Under the pieces are notes generated by a model. It was not told the origin of the DNA, searched no databases, and was given only the letters and a program-made list of their open reading frames with translations. From Symbiodinium natans (Eukaryota; Sar; Dinophyceae; Suessiales; Symbiodiniaceae): a stretch of DNA of 31,638 nt. Shown here piece after piece: positions 25,601 to 31,638 of the stretch (within the stretch, counting starts at the first letter, position 1; every line of letters begins with the position of its first letter). Where the stretch lies: positions 468,310 through 499,947 of the forward strand of contig CAJNDS010002310.1 of NCBI GenBank assembly GCA_905221605.1. Direction: 5' to 3'. Made by a program: the position numbers and the translations under genes.

Positions 25601-28600
25601 TGGCCCAACATCCACCCCTCCAGTGTGGATGTTGGCCCAACTTCCACCCCTCCAGTGTGAATGTTGGCCCAACTTCCACCCCTCCAGTGTGGAGGTTGAA
25701 CTTCCACCCCTCCAGTGTGAATGTTGGCCCAACTTCCACCCCTCCAGTGTGGAGGTTGGCCCAACATCCACCCTTCCAGTGTGCATGTTGGCCCAACATC
25801 CACCCCTCCAGTGTGGATGTTGCCCCAACATTCCCCCTCCAGTGCGGATGTTGGCCCAACATCCACCCCTCCAGTGTGGATGTTGGCCCAACATCCACCC
25901 CTCAGTGTGGATGTTGGCCCAACATCCACCCCCTCCAGTGTGGATGTTGCCCCAACATCCACCCCTCCAGTGTGCATGTTGCCCCAACATCCACCCCTCC
26001 AGTGTGGATGTTGGCCCAACATCCACCCCTCCAGTGTGGATGTTGGCCCAACATCCACCCCCTCCAGTGTGGATGTTGGCCCAACATCCACCCCGCCAGT
26101 GTGGATGTTGGCCCAACATCCACCCCTCCAGTGTGGATGTTGGCCCAACATCCACCCCTCCAGTGTGGATGTTGTCCCAACATCCACCCCTCCCGTGTGG
26201 ATGTTGGCCCAACATCCACCCCTCCAGTGTGGATGTTGGCCCAACATCCACCCCTCCAGTGTTTATGTTGGCCCAACATCCACCCCTCCAGTGTGGATGT
26301 TGGCCCAACTTCCACCCCTCCAGTGTGAATGTTGGCCCAACTTCCACTCCTCCAGTGTGGAGGTTGGCCCAACATCCACCCTCCAGTGTGGATGTTGGCC
26401 CAACATCCACCCCTCCAGTGTGGATGTTGGCCCAACTTCCACTCCTCCAGTGTGGAGGTTGGCCCAACATCCACCCTTCCAGTGTGGATGTTGGCCCAAC
26501 ATCCACCCCTCCAGTGTGGAGGTTGAACTTCCACCCCTCCAGTGTGGATGTTGGCCCAACATCCACCCCTCCAGTGTGGATGTTGGCCCAACATCCACCC
26601 CCTCCAGTGTGGATGTTGGCCCAACATCCACCCCTCCAGTGTGGATGTTGGCCCAACATCCACCCCTCCAGTGTGGATGTTGGCCCAACATCCACCCCTC
26701 CAGTGTGGATGTTGGCCCAACATCCACCCCTCCAGTGTGGATGTTGGCCCAACATCCACCCCTCCAGTGTGGATGTTGGCCCAACATCCACCCCTCCAGT
26801 GTGGATGTTGGCCCAACATCCACCCCTCCAGCGTGGATGTTGGCCCAACATCCACCCCTCCAGTGTGGATGTTGGCCCAACATCCACCCCTCCAGTGTGG
26901 ATGTTGCCCCAACATCCACCCCTCCAGTGTGGATGTTGGCCCAACATCCACCCCTCCAGTGTGAATGTTGGCCCAACATCCACCCCGCCAGTGTGGATGT
27001 TGTCCCAGCATCCACCCCTCCAGTGTGGATGTTGGCCCAACATCCACCCTCCAGTGTGGATGTTGGCCCAACATCCACCCCTCCAGTGTGGATGTTGGCC
27101 CAACATCCACCCCTCCAGTGTGGAGGTTGGCCCAACATCCACCCCTCCAGTGTGGATGTTGGCCCAACATCCACCCCTCCAGTGTGGATGTTGGCCCAAC
27201 TTCACCCCTCCAGTGTGAATGTTGGCCCAACATCCGCCCCTCCAGTGTGGATGTTGTCCCAACATCCACCCCTCCAGTGTGGATGTTGGCCCAACATCCA
27301 CCCCTCCAGTGTGGATGTTGGCCCAACATCCACCCCTCCAGTGTTTATGTTGGCCCAACATCCACCCCTCCAGTGTGGATGTTGGCCCAACTTCCACCCC
27401 TCCAGTGTGTATGTTGGCCCAACATCCACCCCTCCAGTGTGGATGTTGGCCCAACATCCACCCCTCCAGTGTGGATGTTGGCCCAACATCCACCCCTCCA
27501 GTGTGGGTGTTAGCCCAACATCCACCCCTCCAGTGTGGATGTTGGCCCAACATCCACCCTCCAGTGTGGATGTTGGCCCAACATCCACCCCTCCAGTGTG
27601 GATGTTGGCCCAACATCCACCCCTCCAGTGTGGATGTTGGCCCAACATCCACCCCTCCAGTGTTTATGTTGGCCATCCACCCCTCCAGTGTGGATGTTGG
27701 CCCAACTTCCACCCCTCCAGTGTGAAGGTTGGCCCAACATCCACCCCTCCAGTGTGGATGTTGGCCCAACATCCACCCCTCCAGTGTGGATGTTGGCCCA
27801 ACATCCACCCCTCCAGTGTGGATGTTGCCCCAACATCCACCCCTCCAGTGTGCATGTTGGCCCAACTTCCACCCCTCCAGTGTGGATGTTGGCCCAACAT
27901 CCACCCCTCCAGTGTGGATGTTGGCCCAACATCCACCCCTCCAGTGTGGATGGTTGGCCCAACATCCACCCCTCCAGTGTGGATGTTGGCCCAACATCCA
28001 CCCCTCCAGTGTGGATGTTGGCCCAACATCCACCCAATCCACCCCTCCAGTGTGGATGTTTATGTTGGCCCAACTTACACCCCTCCAGTGTGGATGTTGG
28101 CCCAACATCCACCCCGCCAGTGTGGATGTTGGCCCAACATCCACCCCTCCAGTGTGGAGGTTGGCCCAACATCCACCCAATCCACCCCTCCAGTGTGGAT
28201 GTTGGCCCAACATCCACCCCTCCAGTTCCAGTGTGGATGTTGGCCCAACATCCACCCCTCCAGTGTGGATGTTGGCCCAACATCCAGCCCGCCAGTGTGG
28301 ATGTTGGCCCAACATCCACCCCTCCAGTGTGGATGTTGGCCCAACATCCACCCCTCCAGTGTGGATGTTGGCCCAACATCCACCCCTCCAGTGGATGTTG
28401 CCCCAACATCCACCCCTCCAGTGTGGATGTTGGCCCAACATCCACCCCTCCAGTGTGGATGTTGGCCCAACATCCACCCCTCCAGTGTGGATGTTGTCCC
28501 AACATCCACCCCTCCCGTGTGGATGTTGGCCCAACATCCACCCCTCCAGTGTGGATGTTGGCCCAACATCCACCCCTCCAGTGTTTATGTTGGCCCAACA

Positions 28601-31600
28601 TCCACCCCTCCAGTGTGGATGTTGGCCCAACTTCCACCCCTCCAGTGTGGATGTTGGCCCAACATCCACCCCTCCAGTGTGGATGCTGGCCCAACTTCCA
28701 CCCCTCCAGTGTGGAGGTTGGCCCAACATCCACCCTCCAGTGTGGATGTTGGCCCAACATCCACCCCTCCAGTGTGGATGTTGGCCCAACATCCACCCCT
28801 CCAGTGTGGATGTTGGCCCAACATCCACCCCTTCAGTGTTGGCCCAACATCCACCCCTCCAGTGTGGATGTTGGCCCAACATCCACCCCTCCAGTGTGAA
28901 TGTTGGCCCAACATCCACCCCTCCAGTGTGGATGTTGGCCCAACATCCACCCCAGTGTTTATGTTGGCCCAACATCCACGCCTCCAGTGTGGATGTTTAT
29001 GTTGGCCCAACATCCACCCCTCCAGTGTGGATGTTGGCCCAACTTCCACCCCTCCAGTGTGGATGTTGGCCCAACATCCACCCCGCCAGTGTGGATGTTG
29101 GCCCAACATCCACCCCTCCAGTGTGGATGTTGGCCCAACATCCATCCAATCCACCCCTCCAGTGTGGATGTTGGCCCAACATCCATTGGATGTTGGCCCA
29201 ACATCCACCCCTCCAGTGGATGTTGCCCCAACATCCACCCCTCCAGTGTGGATGTTGGCCCAACATCCACCCCTCCAGTGTGGATGTTGGCCCAACATCC
29301 ACCCCTCCAGTGTGGATGTTGTCCCAACATCCACCCCTCCCGTGTGGATGTTGGCCCAACATCCACCCCTCCAGTGTGGATGTTGGCCCAACATCCACCC
29401 CTCCAGTGATTATGTTGGCCCAACATCCACCCCTCCAGTGTGGATGTTGGCCCAACTTCCACCCCTCCAGTGTGGATGTTGGCCCAACATCAACCCCTCC
29501 AGTGTGGATGTTGGCCCAACATCCACCCCTCCAGTGTGGAGGTTGGCCCAACATCCACCCTTCCAGTGTGGATGTTGGCCCAACATCCACCCCTCCAGTG
29601 TGGATGTTGCCCCAACATCCACCCCTCCAGTGTGGATGTTGGCCCAACATCCACCCCTCCAGATTGTGGATGTTGGCCCAACATCCACCCCCTCCAGTGT
29701 GGATGTTGGCCCAACATCCACCCCTCCAGTGTGGATGTTGGCCCAACATCCACCCCTCCAGTGTGGATGTTGGCCCAACATCCATCCCTCCAGTGTTTAT
29801 GTTGGCCCAACATCCACCCCTCCAGTGTGGATGTTGGCCCAACTTCCACCCCTCCAGTGTGAATGTTGGCCCAACATCCACCCCTCCAGTGTGGATGTTG
29901 GCCCAACATCCACCCAGCATCCACCCCTCCAGTGTTTATGTTGGCCCAACATCCACCCCTCCAGTGTGGATGTTGGCCCAACTTCCACCCCTCTAGTGTG
30001 GATGTTGGCCCAACATCCACCCCTCCAGTGTGGATGCTGGCCCAACTTCCACCCCTCCAGTGTGGAGGTTGGCCCAACATCCACCCTTCCAGTGTGGATG
30101 TTGGCCCAACATCCACCCCTCCAGTGTGGATGTTGTGTGAAGGTTGGCCCAACATCCACCCTTCCAGTGTGGATGTTGGCCCAACATCCACCCCTCCAGT
30201 GTGGATGTTGCCCCAACATCCACCCCTCCAGTGTGGATGTTGCCCCAACATCCACCCCTCCAGTGTGGATGTTGGCCCAACATCCACCCCTCCAGATTGT
30301 GGATGTTGGCCCAACATCCACCCCCTCCAGTGTGGATGTTGGCCCAACATCCACCCCTCCAGTGTGGATGTTGGCCCAACATCCACCCCTCCAGTGTGGA
30401 TGTTGGCCCAACATCCACCCCTCCAGTGTTTATGTTGGCCCAACTTCCACCCCTCCAGTGTGAATGTTGGCCCAACATCCACCCCTCCAGTGTGGATGTT
30501 GGCCCAACATCCACCCCTCCAGTGTGGATGTTGGCCCAACATCCACCCCTCCAGTGTGGATGTTGGCCCAACATCCACCCCTCCAGTGTTTATGTTGGCC
30601 CAACATCCACCCCTCCAGTCAACTTCCACCTGTTGGCCCAACATCCACCCCTCCAGTGTGGATGTTGGCCCAACTTCCACCCCTCCAGTGTGAATGTTGG
30701 CCGAACATCCACCCCTCCAGTGTGGATGTTGGCCCAACATCCACCCCGCCAGTGTGGAGGTTGGCCCAACATCCACCCTTCCAGTGTGGATGTTGGCCCA
30801 ACATCCACCCCTCCAGTGTGGATGTTGGCCCAACATCCACCCCTCCAGTGTGGATGTTGGCCCAACATCCACCCCTCCAGTGTGGATGTTGCCCCAACAT
30901 CCACCCCTCCAGTGCGGATGTTGGCCCAACATCCACCCCTCCAGTGTGGATGTTGGCCCAACTTCCACCCCTCCAGTGTGGATGTTGGCCCAACTTCCAC
31001 CCCTCCAGTGTGGAGGTTGGCCCAACATCCAGCCCTCCAGTGTGGATGTTGGCCCAACATCCACCCCTCCAGTGTGGTGGCCCAACATCCACCCCTCCAG
31101 TGTGGATGTTGGCCCAACACCCACCCCGCCAGTGTGGATGTTGGCCCAACTTCCACCCCTCCAGTCAACTTCCACCTGTTGGCCCAACATCCACCCCTCC
31201 GGTGTGGATGTTGCCCCAACATCCACCCCTCCAGTGTGGATGTTGCCCCAACATCCACCCCTCCAGTGTGCATGTTGGCCCAACATCCACCCCTTCAGTG
31301 TGGATGTTGGCCCAACATCCACCCGTCCAGTGTTTATGTTTGCCCAACATCCACACTGGAGGGGTGCAAGTTGGGCCAACATGCACACTGGAGGAGTGGA
31401 AGTTGGGGCAACATCCACACTGGAGGGGTGGATGTTGGGCCAACATCCACCCCTCCAGTGTTTATGTTGGCCCAACATCCACCCCTCCAGTGTGGATGTT
31501 GGCCCAACTTCCACCCCTCCAGTGTGGATGTTGGCCCAACTTCCACCCCTCCAGTGTGGATGTTGGCCCAACATCCACCCCTCCAGTGTGGATGTTGGCA

Positions 31601-31638
31601 CAACATCCACCCCTCCAGTGTGGATGTTGGCCCAACAT
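22649..31638 (+). repeat. 32-bp satellite array, about 280 units, running off the window
   Basis: The unit is the arm GTGGATGTTGG, a single C, the complementary arm CCAACATCCAC, and a 9-base spacer CCCTCCAGT. Common variants are TTTATG, GAATG and GGAGG in the first arm, TTGCCCC in the centre, and AACTTCC in the second arm. Small deletions and insertions (for example near 23492, 24136, 28034 and 29190) are mostly not multiples of three. The consensus has no stop in any frame, so open frames up to 1580 codons appear on both strands and switch frame freely. I see no evidence of selection on a frame. The array starts directly after an apparently coding stretch. Confidence 0.97.
31354..31450 (-). 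repeat. Inverted three-unit block inside the satellite array
   Basis: Between about 31354 and 31450 the units read in the opposite direction (CACTGGAGGGGTG order), about 97 bp or three units. Each junction falls at the edge of the palindromic arm (CCAACATCCAC). Confidence 0.85.

Noticed and set aside
22351-30463. Very long open frames (1038, 993, 1580 codons and more) as repeat-protein genes
   Set aside because: They coincide with the stop-free satellite, occur on both strands and in all frames, and are changed by indels not in multiples of three.
22649-31638. CRISPR array
   Set aside because: The 32-bp units are contiguous with no unique spacers, and the setting is eukaryotic.

Overview
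The window looks like dinoflagellate nuclear DNA, probably from a Symbiodiniaceae/Suessiales-type genome. The grounds are TTTAGGG-type telomeric tracts inside the chromosome, short candidate exons with AG|G acceptors in GC-moderate sequence, a copia retrotransposon whose LTR carries a near-copy of the dinoflagellate spliced leader, and large amounts of simple and satellite repeat. The species is inferred, not shown.

Layout. Positions 1-10440 are mostly intron-like or intergenic plus-strand sequence with scattered candidate exons. Only one has a recognisable motif, the catalytic-cysteine start of an OTU protease domain at about 861-970. This part also holds a 38-bp/155-bp minisatellite (1058-1440) and a heptamer array that turns into an (ACT)n microsatellite (1950-2216). 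Positions 10443-11332 are low-complexity: telomeric tracts, a 14-bp tandem repeat, a T4Gn G-quadruplex-prone tract and a stem-loop.

Positions 11333-21199 are one nearly complete Ty1/copia-type LTR retrotransposon on the minus strand, inserted in an interstitial telomeric tract and flanked by TAGGG on both sides. Its LTRs (214/215 bp) differ by two substitutions and one indel. In element order it encodes: Gag with a CCCH finger and a CCHC knuckle; two tandem retropepsin-like domains; a C5-cytosine-methyltransferase-like domain (GGPPC); integrase (HHCC, D,D-35-E) with an acidic insert; a 2-oxoglutarate/Fe(II) dioxygenase-like domain (HxD...H...R); reverse transcriptase (YVDD); RNase H; and a tail with two membrane segments and an H-C-CxxC cluster. 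Two changes of reading frame, both +1, divide it into three ORFs. A base-methylating and a potentially base-oxidising domain in the same element is the most striking protein feature. Beside it, the LTR places the spliced-leader-like sequence 32 nt after a TATAAAA box, about where transcription would be expected to begin.

Positions 21200-21283 are the other half of the telomeric tract. A GC-rich plus-strand gene (start 21471, one probable 74-bp intron) runs to about 22580-22650. From 22649 to the window end lies about 9 kb (roughly 280 copies) of a 32-bp satellite. Each unit contains an 11-bp inverted repeat, and the consensus has no stop codon in any of the six frames, so the very long ORFs there are artefacts of the repeat. 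A three-unit segment near 31354-31450 is inverted, with both breakpoints in the palindrome.
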